A stretch of DNA of 64,000 nt from Nitrincola iocasae (lineage in GTDB: Bacteria; Pseudomonadota; Gammaproteobacteria; Pseudomonadales; Balneatricaceae). The position numbers and the translations under genes are program-made. Under the pieces are notes generated by a model that was not told where the DNA came from, made no database searches, and worked only from the letters and a program-made list of their open reading frames with translations. Below are positions 1 to 8,112 of this stretch, in pieces; position 1 is the stretch's first letter; the number at the start of each line of letters is the position of its first letter. Where the stretch lies: NCBI RefSeq assembly GCF_008727795.1, contig NZ_CP044222.1, positions 2,232,001-2,296,000 of the forward strand, in the 5' to 3' direction.

Positions 1-284
1 TCCGGCAACTCCACCTGAATCTTGAAAATCTGGTTATAGCGGTTTTCCGGATCGACAATATTGTTCTGCGACAGACGGATATTTTCCGTCGGAATATTGC
101 GCGCTAAACAGTAAACCCGCACAAAGTAGGCCGCACACAAGGCAGACGATGCCAGAAAATAATCGAAGGGACTGGGCGCCGAACCATCACCCTTGTAGCG
201 AATCGGCTGGTCGGTGATGACGGTGAAGTCGTCAAACTTGGCTTCAAGTCTGAGATTGTCGAGAAAGTTAACTTTGATTTCCAT
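1..284 (-). CDS. OsmC domain/YcaO domain protein, N-terminal part (cut by window edge)
   Basis: Only the first 94 codons lie in the window; the gene reads off the left edge. The start is the ATG at 284-282 and the protein begins MEIKVNFLDNLRLEAKFDDF. This beginning and the segment GDGSAPSPFDYFLASSALCA are what I recognise from the fused OsmC/YcaO proteins of gammaproteobacteria (about 730 residues). OsmC domains reduce organic hydroperoxides with two cysteines, and YcaO domains are ATP-dependent cyclodehydratase folds; the function of the fusion is not settled. One OsmC-type cysteine is visible in the ASSALCAAY stretch. The YcaO part would lie outside the window, so the fusion is inferred from family knowledge. 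Confidence 0.8.
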   Translation of the reverse strand, partial: MEIKVNFLDNLRLEAKFDDFTVITDQPIRYKGDGSAPSPFDYFLASSALCAAYFVRVYCLARNIPTENIRLSQNNIVDPENRYNQIFKIQVELP

Positions 285-474
285 GAACGGGGTACCGGAT
301 TTGGATTAGACTGGGCTTGTGGCGAAGCCCGACATTATCGCATTTTTTTGCAGAGTTGGCTTGTATTGGGGTGCGATTGGGTGGAAAGGTGTCGGTGGCA
401 GGAATACCTGTGGCTTTGCGATAACAGACTACTGAACATCGATTGCGAGAACACTACTACAGATTTTACGAGAG

Positions 475-957
475 CTATTTTTTTCTTCTATTCCATCGAT
501 AATGCGCCCAAATTGTCTCATAATACTCAATAAGCTTAAGGTATTGTTCAGATAAGTAAATATGATGTGCCAGAAGCCCCAAGGCAAGCCCAACTGCAGC
601 CAAGACAGCATTTTCATAATCACCAGAAATCAGGGCCACTATATTACCTATAACAAGAATAAATATGCATAAACGATTGAATTTAAGCAAAAGAGCATTG
701 CTATATATTGACCCTCTAGAAGTCATAAACGTTAAATGGGACAAAACAAGTACTAAAGCCACTGTTATGCCTAATTCAATAAACGCTATATTTTTAGTGT
801 GAGGGCCTAAATCGATAAAATAAAATATTAATACGCCTGTGAATGATACGCAAAAAATCATTAGCATAACCGCAGCTATGGCATGCCAAAAACCGGGAGG
901 AAACACTTGATATTCAGGCATCGGTTTCTGAGGACGTTTGATTTCACGTTTAAACAT
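475..957 (-). CDS. Small four-helix membrane protein, tandem copy 1 (immunity-like)
   Basis: A protein of 160 residues starting at ATG 957; the frame is open further upstream, but this start aligns exactly with that of its neighbour copy. Four hydrophobic stretches are visible, near residues 22-48, 61-83, 90-113 and 118-136, with a basic N terminus (MFKREIKRP) and a basic C terminus (HYRWNRRKK). It is an ungapped paralogue of the protein at 1031-1513, roughly two thirds identical by eye. The two copies are 73 nt apart and follow a glycine-rich hydrophobic protein on the same strand. I do not recognise a named family. Tandem copies of a small membrane protein behind a putative membrane-active protein suggest an immunity role, which is inference. 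Confidence 0.7.
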   Translation of the reverse strand: MFKREIKRPQKPMPEYQVFPPGFWHAIAAVMLMIFCVSFTGVLIFYFIDLGPHTKNIAFIELGITVALVLVLSHLTFMTSRGSIYSNALLLKFNRLCIFILVIGNIVALISGDYENAVLAAVGLALGLLAHHIYLSEQYLKLIEYYETIWAHYRWNRRKK

Positions 958-1030
958 TATTCCTCCCTGACAACGGCTATGGTTAACAGTTTGCAGCCTC
1001 CCCCGAACGCACAAAACACCTCTATAAATT

Positions 1031-1513
1031 TTACTTTTTTCTTCTATTCCAGCGATAGTGCCCCCAAGCAACCTCTTGAAAATCAAGAAATTCAAGGTAT
1101 TTTTCTGATAAATATATCTGGTGTGCCAGAAGGCCTAGCGCAAGCCCAACAGCAGCAAATACCGCTGTAGAAACATCGCCTAAAATCAAGGCCACAATAT
1201 TTCCAACGACTAACACCGACATACATATGCGATTATATTTAAGTAGAAGGCCGTAGCAAAAGACTGACCCCCTTGTCACCATAAAGCTTAGATGAGACAA
1301 AACAAACCCCAAAGCTACGATAACCCCCAACTCAATAAATGCCACATTTTCAGTTTGAGCATCCAGTTTTAAAAAATATATTATTATTTCGCCTGTACAG
1401 AATACGCAAAAAATCATTAACATCACTGCCGCGATAAAATGCCAAGTCCCTATTGGGAGTATTTTATACTCTGGCATCGGTTTAGAGGGACGTTTAAGCT
1501 GACGTTTAAACAT
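1031..1513 (-). CDS. Small four-helix membrane protein, tandem copy 2 (immunity-like)
   Basis: A protein of 160 residues, the same length as its downstream paralogue at 475-957, with which it shares the start MFKR-KRP-KPMPEY, the stretch IAAVMLMIFCV and the end HYRWNRRKK. It has four predicted membrane helices. Its ATG (1513-1511) overlaps the TAA of the preceding gene by one base (TAATG), with a GGAG just upstream, so it is very likely translated by coupling to that gene. This tight coupling ties its function to the upstream protein. A membrane immunity protein is the best guess; no catalytic motif is visible. Confidence 0.72.
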   Translation of the reverse strand: MFKRQLKRPSKPMPEYKILPIGTWHFIAAVMLMIFCVFCTGEIIIYFLKLDAQTENVAFIELGVIVALGFVLSHLSFMVTRGSVFCYGLLLKYNRICMSVLVVGNIVALILGDVSTAVFAAVGLALGLLAHQIYLSEKYLEFLDFQEVAWGHYRWNRRKK

Positions 1514-2418
1514 TACTCCTCCCTAACAATGGCTATGGCCAACAATTTGATATTGCCTCCAATTGCACTACCGGTGAAACTAAGGCCAGCACCCAGTGCA
1601 TCTTTGATCTGTAAGAGAGTTGTATTACGCAGTGCAGCATTGGAGTATCGGCGCTCAATTTGACCTGATCGCTCCATTACTTTCAACGTTCGATTAGAAA
1701 TACCTGGCGCATTAGCTCGTGCGATTTCTCGTGAAAGCCGTCTCCGCTCTTGACGACTAAGCCCTTCTAAGGTTTTTCGAATCGGAATACCGTTAGCTTT
1801 AAGCAATTTTATTCCTTTGATAGTCACTAAACCCGCCGCAGTTGCGCCCGCTAATGAAATCACATCCAGAGCCATCATGGTATTTTGATACCACTCCTCA
1901 CTGTCCATATCATCATTTCGCTGAGGTTCTATCTGTTCATTGTAAGTACGTCTTGCACCAATCAGACATTGTGCGGTACTAGCAGAAGCAGCCCCATAGG
2001 CCATTGCAGTTAAAATGCCAGACGCACCACCGGTGAAGGTTACTGCAACTCCAGATGAAACTAATACCAACCACCCAAGCACAGCCGCACCACAAGCAAG
2101 CGTCGTACCAGTGGCTTCATAAACTAAACGATTTTCTCGATTGTTATCTCTTACTTCAGCAACATAAGCGTCAGCAGTGTAATGTCTTGGTGGTTCACGA
2201 AGAACTACATTGACGGGCTTAAATGAACAAATGGGTTCGAACTCTCGTAAGATGACTACTGTTCCACGATTATCGATAAAGATAACACCCGCACCAATAA
2301 GGTCTGGATCTTCATCGATAACTTTGAAAAGTTTCTGTTCATCTAAAGTAACGGACAAGCGGTTGCGCAATGCGCGTTGATCAAATGATGTTTGAATTGG
2401 AAACAGAGATGTTGTCAC
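1513..2418 (-). CDS. Hypothetical protein with glycine/alanine-rich hydrophobic core (possible membrane-active effector)
   Basis: I place the start at the GTG at 2418-2416 because a strong AAGGAG lies 6 nt upstream; the open frame continues to 2538 with no comparable site. This gives 301 residues. An N-terminal soluble part of about 100 residues contains SVTLDEQKLFKVIDEDPDL. It is followed by a long small-residue hydrophobic segment (about 103-153, rich in G, A, S, T and V, like a glycine zipper), a polar linker with basic clusters (RRTYNEQ, RQERRRLSRE), and a last hydrophobic stretch near 275-298. I recall similar proteins in pseudomonads but no established function. The two membrane proteins coupled downstream fit a pore-forming toxin with immunity, which is inference. 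No secretion signal or marker domain is seen. Confidence 0.65.
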   Translation of the reverse strand: MTTSLFPIQTSFDQRALRNRLSVTLDEQKLFKVIDEDPDLIGAGVIFIDNRGTVVILREFEPICSFKPVNVVLREPPRHYTADAYVAEVRDNNRENRLVYEATGTTLACGAAVLGWLVLVSSGVAVTFTGGASGILTAMAYGAASASTAQCLIGARRTYNEQIEPQRNDDMDSEEWYQNTMMALDVISLAGATAAGLVTIKGIKLLKANGIPIRKTLEGLSRQERRRLSREIARANAPGISNRTLKVMERSGQIERRYSNAALRNTTLLQIKDALGAGLSFTGSAIGGNIKLLAIAIVREE

Positions 2419-2574
2419 GATCGACTCCTTATCCTTGGAATTTATAAATATCGCACTGGCTGATGGGTAAAGCTTAGCCGGACAATATATTAGAACATCT
2501 ATTTGAAAATGTAAAAGCACGCGCAGAACCTCTATCATGCTAGGATTCTGCTTTTATATGAATTTGTTTTGTGA

Positions 2575-5073
2575 GTGAATACTTTGAACCCGCTGCCAAT
2601 CGACGATGTATTACCTGCCCTGCGCCAGTCGCTAGCGCAACCGGGTGCGGTGTTGCTCAGTGCGGCACCGGGCGCAGGTAAAACCACGCGGGTGCCGCTG
2701 GCGCTATTGGACGAGCCTTGGCTGAATGGGCAGCGGATTGTGATGTTGGAGCCTCGGCGCATCGCGGCACGTCATGCGGCACAGTTTATGGCGCAGCAAC
2801 TGGGTGAGTCGGTCGGACAGCGCGTGGGCTATCGCATTCGTCTGGATACCCGCGTGAGTGCGCAGACCCGTATTGAAGTGGTAACCGAAGGGGTGCTGAC
2901 GCGGCTGTTGCAGGATGATCCGGAGCTTAGCGGTATCGGGCTGGTGATCTTTGATGAATTCCACGAGCGCAATCTGCATGCTGACCTGGCCCTGGCGCTG
3001 ACGCATCAATGCCAGCAACTGTTACGCCCCGATCTGCGTCTGCTGATCATGTCAGCCACGCTGGATGAACAGACCCTCACCGAGGCGCTGGATGCTCCCT
3101 TACTGGTGAGCGAGGGGCGCAGTTTTCCGGTCGATATTCACTATCAGCCGCTGCTGAATGCCAATCAATCCATAATCGAACACACCGCCCGGGTGATACG
3201 CCAGGCGCTGCAGCATGACGGTGATATGCTGGTGTTTCTGCCGGGTGTCCGCGAGATTAAGCAGGTGCAGCAGGCACTGAGCGATCTGCCGCCAACGACT
3301 CATATCTTACCGCTGCACGGCCAGCTGAATGATGCCGAGCAGAAAGCCGCCCTCACCCCCGCGCCAAGCGGTCAGCGTAAAGTGATTCTGACAACCAATA
3401 TTGCCGAGAGCTCGCTGACGGTCGACGGGGTGCGGATCGTGGTAGATTCCGGTCTGGAGCGGCGCAGTGTGTTTCATCTGTCCAGCGGACTGAATACCCT
3501 GACCACCCGCCAGATCTCCCGTGCGTCGGCCACCCAGCGCTGTGGCCGTGCCGGACGTCAGGCACCCGGCGTCTGTTACCGTCTGTGGCCGCAGCAACAG
3601 CATGAACGCCTGGATGCCCATATCCGCGCCGAGATCCTCGACACTGACCTCGCCCCGCTACGGCTGACCTTACTGCAGTGGGGCGCCGAGGCCGATGAAC
3701 TCTTCTGGCTGACACCGCCCCCCAGCGCCGCCCTGCAACAAGCCGGTGATCTGCTCGGGCAACTGGGCATGCTGAACGCCGAAGGCAGCGGCCTTAGCGA
3801 CCATGGCAACGCCTGCGCCCGACTGGGGATCGAGCCGCGCTGGGCACACGCGCTGTTATCGGCGCATGCACTGGGACATGGCCAGCACGCCTGCACCCTG
3901 GTGGCGCTGATACAGGAATGGCCCGCCACCCGACGCGGCAGCGATGATCTGCTCAGACTGCTGTCCCAGGCCAAACAGCAGCGCGCGATCTGGCAGCAAC
4001 GCATTCAACCCCTGGCACAGAACCTCTGGCGCACCCTGCAAGGCCTTACGCCAGAAGCCAGCCGCACGGCAATTAATGCAGACGACCTGCCCGCCCTGCT
4101 GCTGGCACTGGCCTTTCCGGATCGCATCGCCAAACGCCGGGATCAGCGCGACGGCTTTCTGCTCAGCAATGGCCGAGGCGCCGAATGCAGCCTGGAATCG
4201 GATCTCCCCCAGGCCGACTGGCTCGCCTGCACCGACCTGAGCGTCCACCCGCAACGCACGGTGATACGCCTGGCCGCCGAACTCTCCGCCAGCGCCCTAG
4301 CCTCACTGGAGCAGATCGCGCCACAACTCTTCAGCGAACGCACCGAAATCGGCTGGCAGGACTCAGGACAGTTCATCGCCCAACGCCATCAACAACTCGG
4401 CCAGATACGCCTGCGCAGCCAACGCCTGCCAAAGCTAACTGCCGAACAATGGCAAGCCGCCTGGCAAGACACCATCCAGCAACAAGGCCTCAACTGCCTG
4501 CCCTGGTCAGACGATGCACTCAACCTGCGCGCACGCATGGCGCTGATGCACCAGCATACCGGCGCACCCTGGCCAGATGTCAGCGATACGGCGCTGTTGC
4601 ACAATGGACTCGACTGGCTACTGCCCTACCTGCACAACGCCCGACACCAACGCGACCTGGACAAAGTCGATACCCACAGCGCCCTGCGTAACCTGCTCAG
4701 TTGGGAACACCAGCAACAACTGGATAAACAGCTACCGACCCACCTGAGCGTACCCAGCGGCTCACGCATCGCCATCGACTACACCCAACAACCGCCGGTA
4801 CTGGCAGTCAAACTCCAGGAAATGTTCGGCTACCAGGACCAACCCAGCGTTCTAAACGGCAAAGTCCCGCTACTCATCCACCTGCTCTCCCCCGCACGCC
4901 GCCCGCTGCAAGTCACCGCCGACCTGCCCCACTTCTGGCGAAACGCCTATACCGAAGTCCGCAAAGAAATGCGAGGCCGCTACCCAAAGCATCCCTGGCC
5001 TGAAGACGCACTCAGCGCTGAAGCCACCCGTTTGACCAAAGCAGCCTTGCAACGCCGCAGCGGTCCTGTTTAA
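2575..5073 (+). CDS. hrpB: ATP-dependent RNA helicase HrpB
   Basis: A DEAH-family SF2 helicase of 832 residues, normal for HrpB. The start is GTG (MNTLNPLP). Walker A APGAGKTT sits near residues 31-38 and motif II is DEFH at 127-130, followed by SAT (motif III). Further on come TNIAESSLTVDGV and the motif VI region QRCGRAGRQAPGVCYRLW. The C-terminal half carries the helicase-associated, OB-like and HrpB-specific regions, ending in HFWRNAYTEVRKEMRGRYPKHPWPE-type sequence that is diagnostic for HrpB. HrpB is a putative RNA helicase in proteobacteria with no well-defined substrate. The gene stands alone, facing the cassette array. It marks the core-genome side of the accessory region. Confidence 0.95.
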   Translation: MNTLNPLPIDDVLPALRQSLAQPGAVLLSAAPGAGKTTRVPLALLDEPWLNGQRIVMLEPRRIAARHAAQFMAQQLGESVGQRVGYRIRLDTRVSAQTRIEVVTEGVLTRLLQDDPELSGIGLVIFDEFHERNLHADLALALTHQCQQLLRPDLRLLIMSATLDEQTLTEALDAPLLVSEGRSFPVDIHYQPLLNANQSIIEHTARVIRQALQHDGDMLVFLPGVREIKQVQQALSDLPPTTHILPLHGQLNDAEQKAALTPAPSGQRKVILTTNIAESSLTVDGVRIVVDSGLERRSVFHLSSGLNTLTTRQISRASATQRCGRAGRQAPGVCYRLWPQQQHERLDAHIRAEILDTDLAPLRLTLLQWGAEADELFWLTPPPSAALQQAGDLLGQLGMLNAEGSGLSDHGNACARLGIEPRWAHALLSAHALGHGQHACTLVALIQEWPATRRGSDDLLRLLSQAKQQRAIWQQRIQPLAQNLWRTLQGLTPEASRTAINADDLPALLLALAFPDRIAKRRDQRDGFLLSNGRGAECSLESDLPQADWLACTDLSVHPQRTVIRLAAELSASALASLEQIAPQLFSERTEIGWQDSGQFIAQRHQQLGQIRLRSQRLPKLTAEQWQAAWQDTIQQQGLNCLPWSDDALNLRARMALMHQHTGAPWPDVSDTALLHNGLDWLLPYLHNARHQRDLDKVDTHSALRNLLSWEHQQQLDKQLPTHLSVPSGSRIAIDYTQQPPVLAVKLQEMFGYQDQPSVLNGKVPLLIHLLSPARRPLQVTADLPHFWRNAYTEVRKEMRGRYPKHPWPEDALSAEATRLTKAALQRRSGPV

Positions 5074-5404
5074 ATCACACACAGACAATCAGGGAACACT
5101 TACTGCTGTGATGGTGCACGGGCTGGGCGGTAGCGTGTCTGAGGGTATGCATTTTCTTCTTTTTTATGCTGGCAGGAGGCTGTTGAAGTGCTTCACGGGA
5201 TTATTACCTTTTTCTGGTGCCCCGTGTTGAGCTGGATACCTTTTAGGGAAATGTGCTGAATGGCTTACATAAAAAAGTCTATTTATATCAAGTTACTAGA
5301 AAATTCATTGACTAAGGCCAAGTTATAAAGGTATACCCTCTAATAAATATTATGAGGTCGAAGACCTCATTAACAGACTGTTATACTTTTTGGAGTACTA
5401 ACCA
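5074..5404. other. Intergenic region between hrpB and the first integron cassette
   Basis: No gene is visible here. A perfect 8-bp inverted repeat, ATGAGGTC / GACCTCAT with loop GAA, lies at 5352-5370, followed at 5380-5386 by GTTATAC, the core site that starts the first cassette. No integrase gene, attI consensus or tRNA is recognisable. If an integron platform was once here, its integrase has been lost. Confidence 0.6.
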
Positions 5405-5905
5405 TTGTTAGAGTATAGAAAAGCTATTGTCGAAGAAATTGATGAACTTAAGAAAATTCTTTGGAAATATGGGCCTAATGAGTGGAATTATTTGACCCGA
5501 GAAGGCGTCAACGAAGAGTTTGCCCTTGTAGAACAAGGGTATGCTCAAGCGATTGTTGCAACTGAGGGATCAGAGGTTGTCGGGTTTTCTGTTCTAATCG
5601 AAGGTTCATTAAGCCCCCAATACCTTAGCAAGTACTGCTCTTTGAATAATATGTTGTTTATAGGAGATGTAGTCGTTTCATCACTACATTCAGGAAAAGG
5701 TATTGCCACGCAACTATTAAAAGAATGTTTAGCAGAAGCACAAAGAAAAAACGTCAATACTGTTTTAATAGAAAGGCATGAAGAAAATCTCGCTTCAGCT
5801 GGAATGATGAGAAAGGCAGGCTTTAACATTATCGATACTTTTCACGATCCTGAAAAAAGAACAGTAGGGTCACAAAATAGCGTAATACTTGAGTTCGAAA
5901 TATAA
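5405..5905 (+). CDS. GNAT family N-acetyltransferase (integron cassette 1)
   Basis: A protein of 166 residues starting at TTG with GGAG about 10 nt upstream. It carries the GNAT acetyl-CoA signature near residues 92-108 (DVVVSSLHSGKGIATQLL) and the late GNAT motif LASAGMMRKAGFNIIDTF. It would transfer an acetyl group from acetyl-CoA to an amine; the substrate is unknown. Its stop codon (5903-5905) lies inside the R'' box of the downstream attC, the compact layout typical of cassettes. It is AT-rich compared with hrpB. Cassette-borne GNATs include resistance enzymes and toxins, but no antitoxin is adjacent, so a resistance or small-molecule modifying role is as likely. Confidence 0.85.
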   Translation: MLEYRKAIVEEIDELKKILWKYGPNEWNYLTREGVNEEFALVEQGYAQAIVATEGSEVVGFSVLIEGSLSPQYLSKYCSLNNMLFIGDVVVSSLHSGKGIATQLLKECLAEAQRKNVNTVLIERHEENLASAGMMRKAGFNIIDTFHDPEKRTVGSQNSVILEFEI

Positions 5906-5977
5906 CAATTCGCGTCACTCGGATGGCCTTTACGCCGCTTCGCTCTGTAAAGGTCACCGGTGCGCTCCGCGTTAGGC
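5900..5977 (+). other. attC site 1
   Basis: R'' box ATATAAC at 5900-5906 and core GTTAGGC at 5971-5977, length 78 bp. The interior is an imperfect palindrome in which GGCCTTTAC on the left faces GTAAAGGTC on the right. Confidence 0.85.
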
Positions 5978-5990
5978 GGTCACGTAGCAC

Positions 5991-6554
5991 ATGCAAATCC
6001 TTGAGTTCCTAGAAAAGACAATTTCCGAGCTCTCTGCAAAACGAGTGGCGGTCATTTGTGCCGCGCTTGCGGTAGGAATTATTGGCATCGTTTCCTACGA
6101 ATTGACGACTTCTACATTCCGACTGGATAAGTATCAAAAAGCCGCAGATTTGCTTTCCTCATTGGAGCCACTTCTCGAGTCCAGAAATGAGACCGTAAGA
6201 TCCTCCGCCCAAGAAATGGCGGCAAACGTGAAGAGCATTTTGCTCAACGAGCCTGGAGAGAGCTTTGGCCTCACTTCCGACCAGCATAGGATAGCGTTAG
6301 TAATTTTGATGAGTGTTCCTTGGATAATCCTGTCCTTCGTTGGAATTATCGAGAAGTTCAAGGGCGATCCGGATTGGGCGTACGGACTAGTTGGCTGTTT
6401 GTTCCTTGCTTTTCTTTTCGGATTTGCGAGTTACTACGTTCCTTCTGATTTACATTGGTTTTATCGGTATGTGGCGATTCCTTTTGTCACCTATGCGGTC
6501 GCTCTAAGTCTCTTTTATGCGGTTTCGGACGATGATGAGAAAAACAACGCCTAA
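5991..6554 (+). CDS. Hypothetical membrane protein (integron cassette 2)
   Basis: A protein of 187 residues. One hydrophobic helix lies near residues 18-36 (AVICAALAVGIIGIVSYEL), then a soluble helical loop with repeated Leu/Glu (about 45-95). Three helices follow near 104-122, 131-148 and 156-176, and the end is acidic (SDDDEKNNA). I do not recognise a family. It occupies its cassette almost completely: the ATG starts 20 nt after the core site and the stop falls in the next R'' box. Cassette genes of this type are usually strain-specific. Confidence 0.7.
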   Translation: MQILEFLEKTISELSAKRVAVICAALAVGIIGIVSYELTTSTFRLDKYQKAADLLSSLEPLLESRNETVRSSAQEMAANVKSILLNEPGESFGLTSDQHRIALVILMSVPWIILSFVGIIEKFKGDPDWAYGLVGCLFLAFLFGFASYYVPSDLHWFYRYVAIPFVTYAVALSLFYAVSDDDEKNNA

Positions 6555-6653
6555 CAAACCGTTCCTGAGCGACAAAAGTATGTCGTCATGCCTTTTGCAA
6601 AGAACGCAAAAGCCACGCCAACATACTTTCGCGCCAGAACAGGAGCGTTATGC
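6549..6653 (+). other. attC site 2
   Basis: R'' box GCCTAAC at 6549-6555 (perfect RYYYAAC) and core GTTATGC at 6647-6653, length 105 bp, with a long imperfect palindrome (CAAAAGTATGT facing ACATACTTTCG). Confidence 0.88.
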
Positions 6654-6701
6654 CTACAAGCTCGTAGCGCCTAGCAGTAAAATGAGCTAAAATATGACCA
6701 T

Positions 6702-6717
6702 AATTTAGATCTAAATT
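6702..6717. promoter_or_regulatory. Candidate antitoxin operator (perfect 16-bp palindrome)
   Basis: AATTTAGATCTAAATT is a perfect palindrome ending 10 nt before the antitoxin ATG. Phd/RelB-type antitoxins commonly repress their own promoter through such sites, so this is the likely autoregulatory operator. The cassette therefore seems to carry its own promoter. Confidence 0.5.
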
Positions 6718-6727
6718 GAGGTTTTTT

Positions 6728-6979
6728 ATGCGTCAGGTATTAGCGGACTTTTCTGTAAGTATTTCAGAATTAAAGAAAAACCCTTCAGCCTTGCTTACTC
6801 AGGCAAGTGGTTCACCTATAGCGGTGCTAAATCACAACAAACCTGCAGCCTACCTGATTCCAGCGGAAACCTACGAGGCTCTGATGGATATGCTCGAAGA
6901 CTATGAATTGGCGCAGCTTGTTGAGGAGCGTCGTGGCGACAAAGATCAAGCTATAACGGTGTCGCTGGATGACTTATAA
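6728..6979 (+). CDS. relB: Type II antitoxin, Phd/YefM (RelB/StbD-like), integron cassette 3
   Basis: A protein of 83 residues from the ATG at 6728; a TTG four codons earlier is less likely. The N terminus (VLADFSVSISELKKNPSALL) is a Phd/YefM DNA-binding fold with the typical SISELKKNP element. The C terminus (ELAQLVEERRGDKDQAITVSLDDL) is the toxin-wrapping tail. It neutralises the RelE protein encoded immediately downstream, whose ATG lies 11 nt inside this gene. It is probably autoregulated through the palindrome at 6702-6717. The family is clear; the symbol is given by similarity to StbD/RelB-type antitoxins. Confidence 0.88.
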   Translation: MRQVLADFSVSISELKKNPSALLTQASGSPIAVLNHNKPAAYLIPAETYEALMDMLEDYELAQLVEERRGDKDQAITVSLDDL

Positions 6980-7253
6980 GCTGCGATTTCTTCCAGCTGC
7001 GCTTAAGGAATGGGAAAAGCTTGCTGCCCCGATCAGGAGCCAATTCAAGAAAAAGCTGGCGGAGCGATTGGAAAATCCCAGAGTGCCTGCTGATAAGTTA
7101 AGTGGCTATGAATCCGTGTACAAAATTAAACTTCGCTCTGCTGGATACCGGTTAGCCTATGAGGTTGTTGACGATGAGCTGTTCGTGTATGTGCTTGCCG
7201 TAGGCAAGCGGGAAAAGGGCAAGGTTTACTCGTCTCTCAAAAAGCGAACCTGA
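6969..7253 (+). CDS. relE: RelE-type mRNA interferase toxin, integron cassette 3
   Basis: A protein of 94 residues. Its pattern matches Escherichia coli RelE position by position: ALKEWEKL near 11-18, then YKIKLRSAGYRLAYEV at 51-66 and VGKREKGKVYSSL at 78-90. The catalytic residues known for RelE (Lys52, Lys54, Arg61, Arg81, Tyr87) are all present at the same numbers, so the toxin is probably active. RelE cuts mRNA in the ribosomal A site. The gene overlaps the antitoxin by 11 nt. A toxin-antitoxin pair in an integron cassette is usually read as a stabiliser of the array against cassette loss. Confidence 0.92.
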   Translation: MTYKLRFLPAALKEWEKLAAPIRSQFKKKLAERLENPRVPADKLSGYESVYKIKLRSAGYRLAYEVVDDELFVYVLAVGKREKGKVYSSLKKRT

Positions 7254-7268
7254 CATGAAGCAGAGCAG

Positions 7269-7328
7269 GCATAACAAACGGTTGCAACAGGCGCAGTTTT
7301 ACTGCGCTGTTGAACACGGGCGTTATGA
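7269..7328 (+). other. attC site 3
   Basis: R'' box GCATAAC at 7269-7275 and core GTTATGA at 7322-7328, length 60 bp. Inside, AACAGGCGCAGT faces ACTGCGCTGTT, a nearly perfect stem. Confidence 0.9.
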
Positions 7329-7607
7329 GTGCTCAACGAGGTGCCAGCATTGATTCATAACTGCTCTTCCTGTTCGCTTGCTGAGATATGGTTTGAAGAA
7401 GATGGATCCGATGTTTATCTAAACCTGAATAGGGTGGCGACAGAGGAAGATCTTGAAAGCAACCATTGCCTTGAGTACGAGGGGCAGGCCATTGAGACTG
7501 TTCAGATTCAGGTGGCATTCTGCCCTTACTGCGGCCAAAAGCTTGCAAGCGGTAAGAAGGTCGTTGTTCCACAGTTCCAGCACTACAATTTTGGTGGCGG
7601 GAAGTGA
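7329..7607 (+). CDS. Hypothetical zinc-ribbon-like protein (integron cassette 4)
   Basis: A protein of 92 residues starting at GTG directly after the core site; a later TTG (MIHNCSSC) is possible. Two CxxC pairs are visible, CSSC at about residues 12-15 and CPYC near 64-67, the spacing expected of a zinc ribbon or rubredoxin-like knuckle. The middle is acidic. No family is recognised. It fills the cassette between attC sites 3 and 4. Confidence 0.6.
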   Translation: MLNEVPALIHNCSSCSLAEIWFEEDGSDVYLNLNRVATEEDLESNHCLEYEGQAIETVQIQVAFCPYCGQKLASGKKVVVPQFQHYNFGGGK

Positions 7608-7611
7608 ACAC

Positions 7612-7696
7612 TCATAACCAGGCCAGTCACGGCGACGGCTACTCGATTGCGGCTTCGCCTCCATTCCGTAGCCGCGCGTGCTGAGCGGCGTTAAAG
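7612..7696 (+). other. attC site 4
   Basis: R'' box TCATAAC at 7612-7618 and core GTTAAAG at 7690-7696, length 85 bp. The stem CGGCTAC/GTAGCCG is visible inside. The bases CACTCATAAC are the reverse complement of GTTATGAGTG at the start of this cassette. Confidence 0.88.
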
Positions 7697-7714
7697 GTCA
7701 GGGAGAAAAAGAAG

Positions 7715-8032
7715 TTGAAGTACAGGTCGGTAAAGCTCAACGAAAACAGTTTTAAGAACAACTATATTCTTCTTACGGAAATTATGGATTTTTTTCCACC
7801 GGAGCTTATCGGTGGTTCGAACAAAGTAGAGTCAGCAGAGGAGGCCACTCTTTACATTGGTGTTTGTGAGCCCGTTAAAGCTGACATTGATGGAGCAAAA
7901 AAATTTTTTAGAGTGCGAGGCCCTTTAACTCGACGCTTTTTCGAAGCTCATGAGCTGAAGCCTGGCGATGAGGTGATATTTGAGCGGGTTGGTCACCATG
8001 AATACCATTTGTATCCCCGCAGAAACCTTTAA
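7715..8032 (+). CDS. Hypothetical protein (integron cassette 5)
   Basis: A protein of 105 residues starting at TTG with GGGAG about 10 nt upstream. The C-terminal half (VRGPLTRRFFEAHELKPGDE then VIFERVGHHEYHLYP) resembles the basic, beta-rich DNA-binding barrels seen in AbrB- or B3-like folds, where a PGDEV turn is common. That similarity is by eye only. The stop codon lies in the R'' box of attC site 5. No partner gene is present in the cassette. Confidence 0.6.
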   Translation: MKYRSVKLNENSFKNNYILLTEIMDFFPPELIGGSNKVESAEEATLYIGVCEPVKADIDGAKKFFRVRGPLTRRFFEAHELKPGDEVIFERVGHHEYHLYPRRNL

Positions 8033-8093
8033 CCAATCAATTAAACCGACGTGCACTGCTGCGCAGCACACGCGGTTTATTTCCGCGTTAGGC
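8027..8093 (+). other. attC site 5
   Basis: R'' box CTTTAAC at 8027-8033, the exact reverse complement of this cassette's GTTAAAG start, and core GTTAGGC at 8087-8093; 67 bp. The tip contains GTGCACTGCTGCGCAGCAC, itself a stem. Confidence 0.88.
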
Positions 8094-8112
8094 AACATAA
8101 TGGAGACGTACT

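Noticed and set aside
3353..4254. Several long frames opposite to hrpB
   Set aside because: Arg/Ala/Ser-rich shadow frames of a high-GC gene; hrpB explains the region.
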